Assembly: GCA_903925955.1 (NCBI GenBank)
Contig: CAIYHO010000224.1
Location: 1-50,253 of the forward strand
DNA: 50,253 bases
Reading direction: 5' to 3'
Source of the DNA: an uncultured Chloroflexota bacterium
Lineage (GTDB): Bacteria; Chloroflexota; Limnocylindria; Limnocylindrales; CSP1-4
Shown: positions 14,481 to 23,043 of the stretch, one piece after another
Position numbering within the stretch: position 1 is the first letter of the stretch
Layout of the letters: every line of letters begins with the position of its first letter
Program-made: the position numbers and the translations under genes
Notes under the pieces: model-generated
Database searches by the model: none
The model's input: only the letters and a program-made list of their open reading frames with translations
Told to the model about the DNA's origin: nothing

Positions 14481-17021
14481 GTGCTGCCGTTGGGTGAGGG
14501 CGAGGCGCGCGACGCGCTTCACGCGCTCCGGCACGTCCGCGTGGCGGTGGATGCGCCAGGCGGTGCTGGCCCCCGAACCTGGACCTACTCGGTCCCTCTG
14601 CCGCTTGCTGGCCTTGAGACGGGCGAGGCCGTGCTGGTGCCGTTTGGCAAGGGCGGGCGCCAGGCGCTGGGCATTGTCATGGGGCCTGCGAATGCCGCTG
14701 GCGCGGTAGGAGCCGGCGCCGATACCGCCATGGACGTTCGCCCCATCGGCGCACGCATCAGCAGCGACGGCCCGCTGCTCCCGCCTCTGGCCCTGGCCAC
14801 GGCCGACGCGATTGCCGAGCACTATCTCGCGCCTGTGGCCGCCGTCATCCGCGCGATGCTGCCCCCGGGCCTGCTTGAACGCCTTGAGCTTGTCGCCGAG
14901 CTGACGCCAGCCGGTGAGGCGGTGCTGGGCGCTGAGGACGCCGGTGGTCTTGCGGCAGCCGATATCGCGCTGCTGGATGACCTTGGCGGCAAGCCTCGCG
15001 TCGTCCGGGACCTCGGCACGCCGGAGGGTCGTGCCGCACTCCTGCGCCGTCTCCGCGCCCTTGCCGACGGGGGTCTGGTGGATCTGGAGTGGTCGCTGCT
15101 GGGCGCGTCGGCCGGACCCCGATATGAGCGGCGGGCATGGCTCACGGTGGATGGCGCCACAGCGGCAGCGTTGCTGACAGCGGGGGAGCGGGTGCCCGGG
15201 CGGCCGCTGGGACCCCGGCAGCGCGCCGTGCTGGCGGAACTGGCGGAGACGTCTGACGCGGCGCCCGGCGACGTGGGCGTGACCACCGCGGGCCTCGCTG
15301 AACGCCATGGCGCCGCATCGCTGGCGGGGCTCGCCCGCCGCGGCCTGGTCCACACGGAAGCCCGCGAGCGCCCCCGCCGGCCCCTCGAAGCCCGCCCCGT
15401 CACCACGCGCGGCGCCCGACCCGCCGGGTCGTCGCTGACGCCGGACCAGACAGCCGCGCTCTCGCTGATCCTGGCAGCCGTTGCGGCACATGACCCGCAG
15501 CCGCTGCTCCTCGACGGCGTCACGGCGGGCGGCAAGACCGCAATCTACGTGGAGGCGATTGCTGCGTCGCTGGCGGCGGGTCGCCCGGCCATGCTGCTGG
15601 TGCCGGAGATTGCGCTGTCGGTGCCCATCACCGATCGGCTGCGGGCGGATCTGGCGGTTCGGATCGCTGCGGTCCACTCAGGGCTGGGAGAAGGGGAGCG
15701 GGCCGATGAGTGGCGCCGCATCCGCGCGGGCGACGTGGACGTGGTGGTGGGGACGCGGACGGCGCTGCTGGCCCCGCTGGCCGATGTCGGCCTGATCATC
15801 GTGGACGAGGAGCACGATCCCGCCTACAAGAGCGACCGGACGCCGCGCTTCCAGGCGCGCGATGCGGCCGTGGAGCTGGCAAAGCGGGCCGGCGCCGCCA
15901 TCGTCCTGGGCAGTGCCACGCCCGCCGTGGAGTCCATGGGGCGGGCCCGCTCCGGCGAGTGGCGCCGCGCGGTGCTGCCGGTGCGCGCGTCTGGGCAGGA
16001 GCCTGTGGTGCGGGCCGTGGACATGCGGGCTGAGCTTGCGGCCGGCAACCGCGACGTCCTCTCAACAGCGCTGGCAGAGGCGCTCGCCGCGCTTGACACG
16101 GAAAAGGGCGACCGGGCCATCCTGCTGATCAACCGCCGCGGCTCGGCGTCCGTTGTGATCTGCCGGGACTGCGGCCACACCCAAGCCTGCCCTGACTGCG
16201 AGCGGCCGCTGGTCTTCCACCAGGCGGGCGGATCGCTGCGCTGCCACCACTGTGGCCGGGCGTGGCCGGCGGCAGTTCGGTGCCCGCAATGCCAATCCCC
16301 GCGGATCCGGTTCCTTGGCGGCGGCACGGAGCGCGTGGAGCAGGAAGTCCGCGCCCGCTTCCCAAACCTGCGCGTTGGCCGGCTGGACCGCGACATCGCC
16401 GAGCGCAAGGGCGCCGCGGAGCGCGTGCTGGACGCCTTTGCTGGCGGCGGTCTGGACGTGCTGGTGGGGACAAGCCTCGTGGCCAAGGGGCTGGACGTGC
16501 CGGAGGTGACGCTGGTGGGCGTCGTGTCCGCCGATGTGGCGCTCAACCTGCCCGACGAGCGCGCTGTGGAGCGGACGTACCAGCTGCTGGCCCAAGCCGT
16601 TGGCCGCGCTGGCCGGGGCGGCAGAGCCGGGATCGCCTTCATCCAGACGTACCAGCCCGAGAACCGCGCCATCCGTGCCGTGGTGGAGCGTGACGCGGCG
16701 GGCTTCTACGATCAGGAACTTGCGTTGCGGCAGCGGTTTGGCTCGCCGCCCTTCGGCCGCCTCACCAAGCTCACCGTGGGTCTGCCCGAGCGCGACAAGG
16801 CCGAGCAGGAGGCCACCGCAATGGCTGAGCGTCTGCGCGCCCGCGCCCGCCTTGACGCACCGGGCGTGATGGTGGCAGGCCCCGTGCCCGCGTTTATCGC
16901 CAGACGCGCCGAGAAGTGGCGGTACCACGTGATCCTGCGCGGCCCCAACCCGCTGGCGCTGCTTGACCCCGGGCCCGGTGCCCCCTGGTCCATCGACGTG
17001 GATCCCGAGAGTCTGTTGTAG
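14481..17021 (+). CDS. priA: Primosomal replication restart helicase PriA
   Basis: PriA reloads the replisome at stalled forks. The 846-residue protein has an N-terminal fork-binding domain (about 1-110), a helicase core with P-loop GVTAGGKT (about 346), VDEEHDPAYKS (about 441), a zinc region with eight cysteines (CRDCGH, CPDC, CHHC, CPQC; about 560-605) and the helicase motif GTSLVAKGLDVPEVTLVG (about 660) with QAVGRAGRGG (about 705). The extra stretch at about 120-310 is Ala-rich. The GTG start was chosen because the reading matches the family from FAPVLPLG onward; it lies 14 nt after gmk. Confidence 0.94.
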   Translation: MLPLGEGEARDALHALRHVRVAVDAPGGAGPRTWTYSVPLPLAGLETGEAVLVPFGKGGRQALGIVMGPANAAGAVGAGADTAMDVRPIGARISSDGPLLPPLALATADAIAEHYLAPVAAVIRAMLPPGLLERLELVAELTPAGEAVLGAEDAGGLAAADIALLDDLGGKPRVVRDLGTPEGRAALLRRLRALADGGLVDLEWSLLGASAGPRYERRAWLTVDGATAAALLTAGERVPGRPLGPRQRAVLAELAETSDAAPGDVGVTTAGLAERHGAASLAGLARRGLVHTEARERPRRPLEARPVTTRGARPAGSSLTPDQTAALSLILAAVAAHDPQPLLLDGVTAGGKTAIYVEAIAASLAAGRPAMLLVPEIALSVPITDRLRADLAVRIAAVHSGLGEGERADEWRRIRAGDVDVVVGTRTALLAPLADVGLIIVDEEHDPAYKSDRTPRFQARDAAVELAKRAGAAIVLGSATPAVESMGRARSGEWRRAVLPVRASGQEPVVRAVDMRAELAAGNRDVLSTALAEALAALDTEKGDRAILLINRRGSASVVICRDCGHTQACPDCERPLVFHQAGGSLRCHHCGRAWPAAVRCPQCQSPRIRFLGGGTERVEQEVRARFPNLRVGRLDRDIAERKGAAERVLDAFAGGGLDVLVGTSLVAKGLDVPEVTLVGVVSADVALNLPDERAVERTYQLLAQAVGRAGRGGRAGIAFIQTYQPENRAIRAVVERDAAGFYDQELALRQRFGSPPFGRLTKLTVGLPERDKAEQEATAMAERLRARARLDAPGVMVAGPVPAFIARRAEKWRYHVILRGPNPLALLDPGPGAPWSIDVDPESLL

Positions 17022-17145
17022 GGTTTGGGAGGGCCGATGCGTGCTAGGACACGACACTCGGCACTCGCCGCGGACTGCGCGGCGCGCACAATGAGGCCAT
17101 CACCCGGCCACACAGCAGGGCCCTCGGGTCCGGCAGGAGGTTCCG

Positions 17146-17547
17146 ATGAGCGACACCCAGCAGGACGGGCCCGCGGAGGACACCCCGCCGGTCAGCGAGG
17201 CACCGGCAGACGGCGCAGACAGCGCAGCCGGCACCAAGGCTCGCGAGTGGCTGACCCAGCTTGAGGCCATGATCCAGTCAATGGCCACGCAGGCTGCGCC
17301 GGTTGCGCGCCAGGTTGGAGCCAAGGCCGCCGAGCTTGCCGCGGTTGCTGCCGTCAAGGCGGGTCCCGCCGCGCAACGGGCTGCGGAACTCACCACGGAC
17401 TACGGCCAGCGGTTTGCGGAGAAGGCACAGGCTGTTGCTGCGGAGCTTCGCTCAGCGCCGTCAGCGTCGTCAGCCGCCGACGGGGAGGCCCCCGCGGACG
17501 CACCGGTGCAGGCAGAGGGCGGGGAGCCGCCCGTCGCCAGCGCCTGA
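17146..17547 (+). CDS. Small Ala-rich helical protein, function unknown
   Basis: The 133-residue product is not recognised. Residues 1-28 are acidic, Pro-rich and likely disordered, about 29-105 form a long amphipathic Ala-rich helix region (WLTQLEAMIQSMATQ, AAELAAVAAVKAG), and the tail is again Ala/Ser-rich. The shape recalls phasin-like or apolipoprotein-like coat proteins, but there is no family motif. A strong AGGAGG sits 5 nt before the ATG, and a strong terminator follows, so it is a single-gene unit that is probably expressed well. Confidence 0.7.
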   Translation: MSDTQQDGPAEDTPPVSEAPADGADSAAGTKAREWLTQLEAMIQSMATQAAPVARQVGAKAAELAAVAAVKAGPAAQRAAELTTDYGQRFAEKAQAVAAELRSAPSASSAADGEAPADAPVQAEGGEPPVASA

Positions 17548-17565
17548 CCAACAGGGATCATCCAC

Positions 17566-17603
17566 ACAACCGCCCGGGTTCACGAGGGACCGGGCGGTTG
17601 TTT
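17566..17603 (+). terminator. Strong intrinsic terminator
   Basis: ACAACCGCCCGG (17566-17577) and CCGGGCGGTTGT (17590-17601) make a perfect 12-bp stem with a 12-nt loop, followed by TT. It ends the 17146-17547 gene and lies 2 nt before the def -10 element. Confidence 0.85.
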
Positions 17604-17605
17604 CG

Positions 17606-17611
17606 TATACT
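17606..17611 (+). promoter_or_regulatory. -10 element of def, leaderless start
   Basis: TATACT is followed by exactly 6 nt (CCCGCC) and then the ATG at 17618. A normal initiation distance puts the first transcribed base on that A. No Shine-Dalgarno can exist in such a transcript. Confidence 0.65.
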
Positions 17612-17617
17612 CCCGCC

Positions 17618-18154
17618 ATGACTGTTCGACCTATCGTGCTGCTCGGCGATCCTCGGCTGCGGCTGAAGGGTGAGACCGTGGACAGTTTTGGCAAGTACCT
17701 CCACGAACTCCTTGACGATCTGGCCGCCACAATGCGTGCTGCGCCGGGCGTTGGCCTGGCTGCGCCGCAGCTTGGCGAGGCAAAGCGGGTCTGCGTGATT
17801 GAGGCCGATGACCGCCTCTATGAGCTGGTCAACCCGGTGATCGTCCGATCCGATGGCGAGGACCGCGATCTCGAAGGGTGTCTGTCCATCCCGGGCTACG
17901 CCGCCTATGTCACGCGCAAGGAGAAGGTCTGGGTTGTGGCCCAGAACCGCGTGGGCAAGAAGTTCAAGGTGTCGGGCTCCGGGCTTCTGGGCCGCGCGCT
18001 CCAGCACGAGCTGGACCATCTGGACGGCAGGCTCTACATCGACTACTTGGACTCGATGGACGAGCTGATCGCCGTGAGCGCCGATGATGACGACGACGAG
18101 GGTGGCGAGAAGATCAGGCCGAAGTCCCGTCGGGCGAGGAAGGCCCTCGCGTGA
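17618..18154 (+). CDS. def: Peptide deformylase
   Basis: Removes the formyl group from nascent proteins. The 178-residue protein has all three family motifs: GVGLAAPQ (about residue 45), EGCLSIPG (about 88, zinc Cys) and QHELDHLDG (about 128, zinc His pair and catalytic Glu). It has an acidic and basic C-terminal tail after residue 150. The start is ATG 17618 from the TATACT promoter; a longer frame upstream crosses the terminator and is not real. It is coupled to fmt, the enzyme that adds the formyl group. Confidence 0.97.
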   Translation: MTVRPIVLLGDPRLRLKGETVDSFGKYLHELLDDLAATMRAAPGVGLAAPQLGEAKRVCVIEADDRLYELVNPVIVRSDGEDRDLEGCLSIPGYAAYVTRKEKVWVVAQNRVGKKFKVSGSGLLGRALQHELDHLDGRLYIDYLDSMDELIAVSADDDDDEGGEKIRPKSRRARKALA

Positions 18155-19089
18155 CCGGCAGACCGGCGGACGAGCGGGTCCGGACGGTCTACCTTGGCAG
18201 CGGCTCGTTTGGACTCCCGGCCCTGCGCCGTCTTGCCGCGCATCCGCGCATCAACCTTGTGGGCGTGGTGACGGCGCCCGCGCGTCCGGTTGGCCGACAT
18301 CGGGTGCTCACGCCAACGCCCGTCGCTGCGCTGGCCGCTGAACTGGGGATTGCCTGCGTCCTGACGCCAGAGCGGCTGCGTGCCCCGGAGGCCGTGGCGT
18401 CTGTGCTGGCGCTGGACCCCGGTCTGGCCGTCTTGGCGGACTACGGCCAGATCGTCCCGCCCGCGCTGCTGGACCTGCCGCATGGGGCGCTCAACCTGCA
18501 CCCGTCGCTGCTGCCCCGATGGCGCGGCGCCTCGCCCATCCCGGCCACGATCGCTGCGGGTGACCCTGCCACCGCGGTCACGCTGATGCGGATGGACGCG
18601 GGGCTGGACACCGGGCCGCTTGTGGCGCAGGAGCCGGTGGCGCTGGCGGGCGATGAGGCCGCACCCGCGCTTGAGGAGCGTCTGGCCGAGCTGGCGGCTG
18701 GGCTGCTGGACCGCTCGCTTGGCCCGTGGCTGGACGGTGCGCTCCCGGCGGTGCCGCAGCCACCCGACGGCGTGATCCTCACCCGACAGCTCCGCCGCGA
18801 GGACGGGCTGCTTGACCCTGCGCGGACGGCCGCGGAGCTGGAGCGCCTGGTCCGCGCCTACCAGCCCTGGCCGTCAACCTATCTGGAGCTGGACGGCGAG
18901 CGTCTGGTGGTCACCGCCGCCCGTGTGGCGTCTGCGCAGCCTACCGATGCGCCCGGCCGTCTCGTCCACGAGGGCGACCTGCCTGCGCTTGCGACCGCCG
19001 ACGGACGGTTGGTGCTCCAGGCTGTGACGCCGCCGGGGAAGCGCCCGATGTCCGGCGCCGACTGGCTGCGGGGTCATCGGAGCCGCTGA
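18151..19089 (+). CDS. fmt: Methionyl-tRNA formyltransferase
   Basis: Formylates initiator Met-tRNA. The 312-residue product shows VYLGSGSFGLPALR near the N terminus, VVTAPARPVGR (about 38) and the catalytic stretch NLHPSLLPRWRGASPI (about 112-127). A C-terminal domain (about 210-305) contacts tRNA. The GTG start overlaps the def stop by 4 nt. Its last 149 nt are overlapped by a convergent membrane-protein frame. Confidence 0.95.
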   Translation: MTGRPADERVRTVYLGSGSFGLPALRRLAAHPRINLVGVVTAPARPVGRHRVLTPTPVAALAAELGIACVLTPERLRAPEAVASVLALDPGLAVLADYGQIVPPALLDLPHGALNLHPSLLPRWRGASPIPATIAAGDPATAVTLMRMDAGLDTGPLVAQEPVALAGDEAAPALEERLAELAAGLLDRSLGPWLDGALPAVPQPPDGVILTRQLRREDGLLDPARTAAELERLVRAYQPWPSTYLELDGERLVVTAARVASAQPTDAPGRLVHEGDLPALATADGRLVLQAVTPPGKRPMSGADWLRGHRSR

Positions 19090-19441
19090 CCGCGGCGGTC
19101 CGCTCGCCCTCGCGGATCGCGGCCCCCATCGCGCGCAGCGCTACCCAGCCGGCAGCCGACGCGGGGATCGACAGGAGCCCGGCAAGGCCCCACTCGAGAT
19201 GTGCGGGCAGCACAAACGCGAAGACCAGCATGGACAGCCCGGAGATTGCGGCGTACGTCCCAATCAGGAGCGCCCAAGGACCCCCACGGAGCACCCAGGC
19301 GGCAACGCCGAGGCTGGCTGCCAATGCAAGGGCGGCAACCTCGATGGAGGCCACGCCCGGCGCGAGGAGCGGAAGCATCCTGATCACCAGCCCGGCGGCC
19401 AGCAGATTGCGCCACGCAAGCTTGCCGTGGCCAAGCGTCAT
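18941..19441 (-). CDS. Small membrane protein overlapping fmt 3' end
   Basis: The 166-residue product is not recognised. It has about four hydrophobic helices (residues about 10-28, 32-48, 50-72, 78-102) and then a basic, low-complexity tail (about 115-166). ATG 19441 has AAGGAGG upstream and a -10 hexamer at 19479-19484, so the start is well supported. The frame only stops at 18941, inside fmt, giving a 149-nt antisense overlap. That tail has no sign of selection by eye, so the gene may have lost its original stop. Confidence 0.6.
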   Translation of the reverse strand: MTLGHGKLAWRNLLAAGLVIRMLPLLAPGVASIEVAALALAASLGVAAWVLRGGPWALLIGTYAAISGLSMLVFAFVLPAHLEWGLAGLLSIPASAAGWVALRAMGAAIREGERTAAVSGSDDPAASRRRTSGASPAASQPGAPTVRRRSQAQAGRPRGRDGRAHR

Positions 19442-19478
19442 CGGGTGCCTCCTTGGGGCATCGGATGCCCGTCGCAGG

Positions 19479-19484
19479 AGTGTA
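19479..19484 (-). promoter_or_regulatory. -10 element of the fmt-convergent membrane gene
   Basis: Minus-strand TACACT (19484-19479) gives a leader of about 30 nt that contains the AAGGAGG ribosome site. Confidence 0.4.
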
Positions 19485-19515
19485 CGGACTCGCGGTGGCC
19501 CCAATACGCCGCCCG

Positions 19516-19524
19516 TGCCAGAAT
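19516..19524 (+). promoter_or_regulatory. Extended -10 of rlmN, probable leaderless start
   Basis: TGC-CAGAAT is an extended -10 that ends 7 nt before the ATG at 19532. The mRNA would start at or one base from the start codon. Confidence 0.5.
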
Positions 19525-19531
19525 CGCCGCA

Positions 19532-20806
19532 ATGACCCCTGAGACCCCAGCCGAAACTCCGCCCGAGAAGCCCGCCATCATCCCGCTCTTTGGGCTGCGC
19601 CCCGCGCCGTCTGCCGCCGGGCCGCGCGATCAGCGCCCCGGGATCTCCGGCCTCGCGCCCGGGGAGCTGGAAGCCTGGATGACGGCCAACGGCCACCCGG
19701 CGTTCCGCGCGCGCCAAGTGCTGGACGCGGCGTGGCGCGGCAAGCAGACCACCTTTGCCGAAATCCACACGCTCCCGCCCGCCCTCCGCGATGCGCTGGA
19801 CGCGGCCTTCCGGCTAGACACGATGGCCGAGACGGAGATCCTCGAGACCGATGGCGGGCTGACCGAGAAGGCGCTCCATCGGCTGTCGGACGGCCTCCTC
19901 ATCGAATCGGTGCTCATGCACTACCCGGCAAGAGGCGCCAACCGGGAGCGCCACACGCTCTGCATCTCGTCACAGGCGGGGTGCGCGGTGGGCTGCCCCT
20001 TCTGCGCCACGGGCGAGCTGGGCATGGAGCGGGACCTCGAGATCGCCGAGATCCTGGACCAGGTCCGCAACGCGCAGCGCCGGCTCGTCGCGGACGGCAA
20101 GCACCTCACCAACATCGTCTTCATGGGCATGGGCGAGCCGCTGCTCAACCTTGACCGCGTGCTGGCGTCCATCGAGGCGCTCAATGACAAGGCGCGCTTC
20201 GGCCTCGGCGCCCGGCACATCACCGTGTCCACGAGCGGGGTCGTTCCCGGGATCCGGCGGCTCACCGCGCTTGGCCCGCAGTTCACGCTGGCCGTGTCGC
20301 TCCACGCGGCGCGCAACCCCCTGCGCGACGTGCTGGTGCCGCTCAACCGGCGCTGGCCCGTGGAGGAGGTGGTGGCCGCCGCCCGCGAGCACGCCGCGAC
20401 AACCGGCAGACGCGTCACCTATGAGCTCACGATGATTGACGGGATCAACGACACCGATGCCGATGCCGATGCGCTGGCTGTGCTGCTTCGCGGCGACCTT
20501 GCGCATGTGAACCTGATCCCGATGAACCAGGTGGCGCACACACCCTGGACCGGCACGCCGATCCCTGTGGTGGAGCGCTTTGCGGAGCGTGTCCGAGCGG
20601 CGGGCATTGCCGTGACCATCCGGTTCAACCGCGGCACCGAGATTGGCGCCGCCTGCGGCCAGCTTGCGGCCGAACACGCAGGCCAGCCCACGCCCATCGT
20701 GGTGCAGCGCCGACGCGAGCGCATCGTCGCCCAGAGCGCTGCCGCACTCCGCGGTGAGCGCAGTTTGGAGCCCGTACCCGCCGGGACAGGGGAGGGGAGC
20801 GCCTGA
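19532..20806 (+). CDS. rlmN: 23S rRNA (adenine-C2)-methyltransferase, radical SAM
   Basis: RlmN methylates A2503 of 23S rRNA and A37 of some tRNAs. The 424-residue product has a Pro-rich N terminus (1-40), a helical domain, the radical SAM cluster motif CAVGCPFC (about 151-158, CxxxCxxC), FMGMGEPLLN (about 199), and a late Cys (GAACGQ, about 373) that carries the methyl intermediate. A longer upstream frame exists but the start is fixed by the family pattern and the promoter. It is coupled to rpe by TGATG. Confidence 0.94.
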   Translation: MTPETPAETPPEKPAIIPLFGLRPAPSAAGPRDQRPGISGLAPGELEAWMTANGHPAFRARQVLDAAWRGKQTTFAEIHTLPPALRDALDAAFRLDTMAETEILETDGGLTEKALHRLSDGLLIESVLMHYPARGANRERHTLCISSQAGCAVGCPFCATGELGMERDLEIAEILDQVRNAQRRLVADGKHLTNIVFMGMGEPLLNLDRVLASIEALNDKARFGLGARHITVSTSGVVPGIRRLTALGPQFTLAVSLHAARNPLRDVLVPLNRRWPVEEVVAAAREHAATTGRRVTYELTMIDGINDTDADADALAVLLRGDLAHVNLIPMNQVAHTPWTGTPIPVVERFAERVRAAGIAVTIRFNRGTEIGAACGQLAAEHAGQPTPIVVQRRRERIVAQSAAALRGERSLEPVPAGTGEGSA

Positions 20807-21510
20807 TGGGTCTTCGTAGGCCGGGGGCGCTGATCGCCGCCAGCGTCCTGGACTGTGACCTCGCGGCCCTCGGCGACGAGATCCGCCGGGCCGAGGATGC
20901 GGGCGTGGACCGCATCCACCTCGACGTGATGGACGGGCACTTCGTCCCCAACCTCACGTTTGGATGGAAGACCATCGAGGCCGTCCGCCGCGCCACCGCA
21001 CTGCCGTTTGACGCGCACCTGATGATCGCCGAGCCCGGGCGCTGGACGGACAAGTTTCTCGATGCCGGGTGCGACTCCATCACCTTCCACGTGGAGGTGG
21101 CCGAGCCGCAGATCGCGCCCTCGTTGGGCCGTATCCGGGAGGCTGGACGGTTGGCGGGGCTATCGGTCAAGCCGGGCACGCCGCTTGCGTCGCTTGATGC
21201 CTATCGAGACCTGCTCGACATCGTGCTGGTCATGACGGTGGAGCCGGGCTTCGGCGGCCAGTCGTTCATGGCGGACGTTGCGGACGCGAAGCTGCTGGCG
21301 GCGCGCGCGTGGCTGTCGGCGTCGGGCGCGTTTGAGGTCCAGGTTGACGGCGGCGCCAAGCTCGCCACGGCGGCGGTCATCGGCCGCGGCGGCACGGATG
21401 TGGTGGTGGTTGGCTCCGCGCTCTACCGGGCGGACGACATGACGGCCGAGGTCGCGTCCATCCGCGCTGCAGTGGATGCGGCGCGCAGACCGACACTCGG
21501 TGACGCCTGA
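20806..21510 (+). CDS. rpe: Ribulose-phosphate 3-epimerase
   Basis: Interconverts ribulose-5-P and xylulose-5-P in the pentose phosphate pathway. The 234-residue TIM-barrel protein shows IAASVLDCDLAAL at the N terminus, the metal and catalytic HLDVMDGHFVPN (about 45), HLMI (about 72), MTVEPGFGGQ (about 143) and VDGGAK (about 181). It is coupled to rlmN upstream and dtd downstream through overlapping stop and start codons. Confidence 0.95.
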   Translation: MGLRRPGALIAASVLDCDLAALGDEIRRAEDAGVDRIHLDVMDGHFVPNLTFGWKTIEAVRRATALPFDAHLMIAEPGRWTDKFLDAGCDSITFHVEVAEPQIAPSLGRIREAGRLAGLSVKPGTPLASLDAYRDLLDIVLVMTVEPGFGGQSFMADVADAKLLAARAWLSASGAFEVQVDGGAKLATAAVIGRGGTDVVVVGSALYRADDMTAEVASIRAAVDAARRPTLGDA

Positions 21511-21956
21511 TGCGGGCGCTGCTCCAGCGCGTCACCCGCGCCGAGGTGCGCGTGGGCGACCGCGTCACGGGCTCCATCGGCCGGGGGCTGCTGGTGCTGC
21601 TGGGCGTCGGCCACGGCGACGACGTGGCGACGGCCGATGCGCTGGCGAAGCGGATCTGCGAGCTGCGCATCTTTGAGGACGAGGACGGGCGGACAAACCG
21701 CTCGCTGCTGGACATCGGCGGCGAGGCGCTGGTGGTCTCGCAGTTCACGCTCTACGCGGACACGCGCCGCGGTCGCCGGCCGGGCTTTACGGATGCGGCC
21801 GCCCCGGATCTCGCGGTTGGCCTGTGGATGCGTGTGGCCGAGGGCATCGAGGCCCAGGGCGTCCGAATAGGCCTGGGCGAGTTTGGCGCCGAGATGGCCG
21901 TGGAGCTGGTCAACGACGGCCCGTTCACGATCTGGCTGGACACGGCGGACCGCTAA
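21510..21956 (+). CDS. dtd: D-aminoacyl-tRNA deacylase
   Basis: Clears D-amino acids and glycine from mischarged tRNA. The 148-residue product has MRALLQRVTRAEV at the start, the catalytic SQFTLYADTRRGRRP (about 78) and the cis-Pro region NDGPFTIWLDT (about 135), where Phe stands in the usual GPVT position. Confidence 0.94.
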   Translation: MRALLQRVTRAEVRVGDRVTGSIGRGLLVLLGVGHGDDVATADALAKRICELRIFEDEDGRTNRSLLDIGGEALVVSQFTLYADTRRGRRPGFTDAAAPDLAVGLWMRVAEGIEAQGVRIGLGEFGAEMAVELVNDGPFTIWLDTADR

Positions 21957-21974
21957 GGTCACGAAGGAGGGGAC

Positions 21975-22184
21975 ATGCCATTCAGCATTGGGCCTGGCGA
22001 ACTGATCATCGTTCTGATCATCGCGCTGATCGTTCTCGTGCCGATCTTCCTCATCTTGGCCGCCATTCGCTTTGCCCGGACGAGCCAGTCCGGGAGCGCT
22101 CGACGGATCCTTGATGAGCGCCTCGCTCGCGGCGAGATCACGCTCGACGAGTACCAAGCGGCCCGCCGCGCCATGGGCGGCTGA
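21975..22184 (+). CDS. Small SHOCT-domain membrane protein
   Basis: A 69-residue protein with one hydrophobic helix (about 8-32) followed by a short C-terminal SHOCT domain: ILDERLARGEITLDEYQAAR (about 45-64). SHOCT domains are often at the end of membrane or phage-related proteins and may mediate oligomerisation. GAAGGAGG lies 5 nt before the ATG. It closes the rlmN-rpe-dtd operon. Confidence 0.8.
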   Translation: MPFSIGPGELIIVLIIALIVLVPIFLILAAIRFARTSQSGSARRILDERLARGEITLDEYQAARRAMGG

Positions 22185-22207
22185 GCGGCGTCAACTCCGC
22201 GCCGCTC
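22183..22207 (+). terminator. Terminator hairpin after SHOCT gene
   Basis: GAGCGGCG (22183-22190) and CGCCGCTC (22200-22207) pair over 8 bp with a 9-nt loop; the stem begins inside the stop codon. No T run follows. Confidence 0.5.
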
Positions 22208-22226
22208 GCGGTCACCACGCGAGGTC

Positions 22227-22237
22227 ACGCATTGCGA
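22227..22237 (+). repeat. ACGCATTGCGA element, copy 1
   Basis: The 11-nt core is preceded by a degenerate GGTCACCACGCG. It lies 20 nt after the SHOCT terminator hairpin in the convergent spacer before the first lipoprotein gene. Confidence 0.7.
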
Positions 22238-22341
22238 GGGGAGCGCGCCGTACCCGCACGCGATGCGGCGGCGGTGTGCCCCAGACTCGGATGGTGAGAC
22301 CGATTTTCCGCCGATCTAAATCGTGAGTGACCGTGTCGCGC

Positions 22342-22866
22342 TCATGGACATCCCACCGCCGCCCGGGGCATCCGCTCGGTGGAGGGCGGGAATCGGGTGT
22401 CCTCGGTATACGGATTGATCTGAGTGTCCCCAGCCTGGGAGATCGTCAGGACGTGGAGACCCGGTCTGACCTCGTACGTCTGCACTAGCTCGCACTCCGG
22501 GGTGTAGACCCGAACGACAGGCCGCCACTGCTCCCCTGAGTACGGCGCATCGATCAGCCCGGTCGACCTGGGCGGTCCGCCGGCGCCCGCCTGGAAGGAT
22601 GGATCGCGAGCTGGCGACGGCCCAGCCCCCGTGTCGAAGTACCCGGTGCCAGCAACGACGACCACGAGCGCGGCAGCGGACTGATTGTCGACCAGGACCT
22701 CGTAGGTGGCGCCGTCCCCACACCCGGCAAGGGCGATGAGCAGCGGCAGGGCCAAGGCGATGCCTAGCGGTGACCGGCCGCGCCATCCGGTGCGGGGGGC
22801 CTGTGACCCGCATTCCACGCTGGAGTGGCGCCGGGCTCCCGCCGGTAGGTGTCGTCGCGCGTTCAT
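22342..22866 (-). CDS. Putative lipoprotein, function unknown
   Basis: The 174-residue product has a long basic N terminus (1-33), a hydrophobic segment and the lipobox LAGC (Cys about 49), so LspA should process it and anchor it outside the membrane. The mature part has YEVLVDNQSAAALVVVVAGTGYF, resembling a beta-sandwich, and a CELVQTYEVRPGLHVLTI stretch, but I do not recognise the family. ATG 22866 is 6 nt from a -10 hexamer, so it is probably leaderless. A start nearer the signal peptide is possible. Confidence 0.6.
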   Translation of the reverse strand: MNARRHLPAGARRHSSVECGSQAPRTGWRGRSPLGIALALPLLIALAGCGDGATYEVLVDNQSAAALVVVVAGTGYFDTGAGPSPARDPSFQAGAGGPPRSTGLIDAPYSGEQWRPVVRVYTPECELVQTYEVRPGLHVLTISQAGDTQINPYTEDTRFPPSTERMPRAAVGCP

Positions 22867-22872
22867 GGGTTC

Positions 22873-22878
22873 AGCATA
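22873..22878 (-). promoter_or_regulatory. -10 element, probable leaderless start
   Basis: Minus-strand TATGCT (22878-22873) is followed by GAACCC and ATG 22866, a 6-nt gap. Copy 2 of the ACGCATTGCGA element lies directly upstream. Confidence 0.55.
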
Positions 22879-22891
22879 TTCCGTCGACCGG

Positions 22892-22915
22892 GTGTCATTC
22901 GCGTACGCATTGCGA
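22892..22915 (+). repeat. ACGCATTGCGA element, copy 2
   Basis: GTGTCATT (22892-22899), then CGCGT and ACGCATTGCGA (22905-22915). It differs from copy 4 at one base over 24 positions. It sits in the upstream region of the first lipoprotein gene. Confidence 0.85.
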
Positions 22916-23043
22916 CCTCGCGGCGCTCTCTCGGGGTCGACCGCCTACGGGATGTGCGCCGATCCCGGGTGGGCCTTCAGCACCTAGTCCCTGGGTAAGG
23001 CGCGCAAGGAACTGACGCCGGGCGGGCTGAGCCGCCCCCACCG

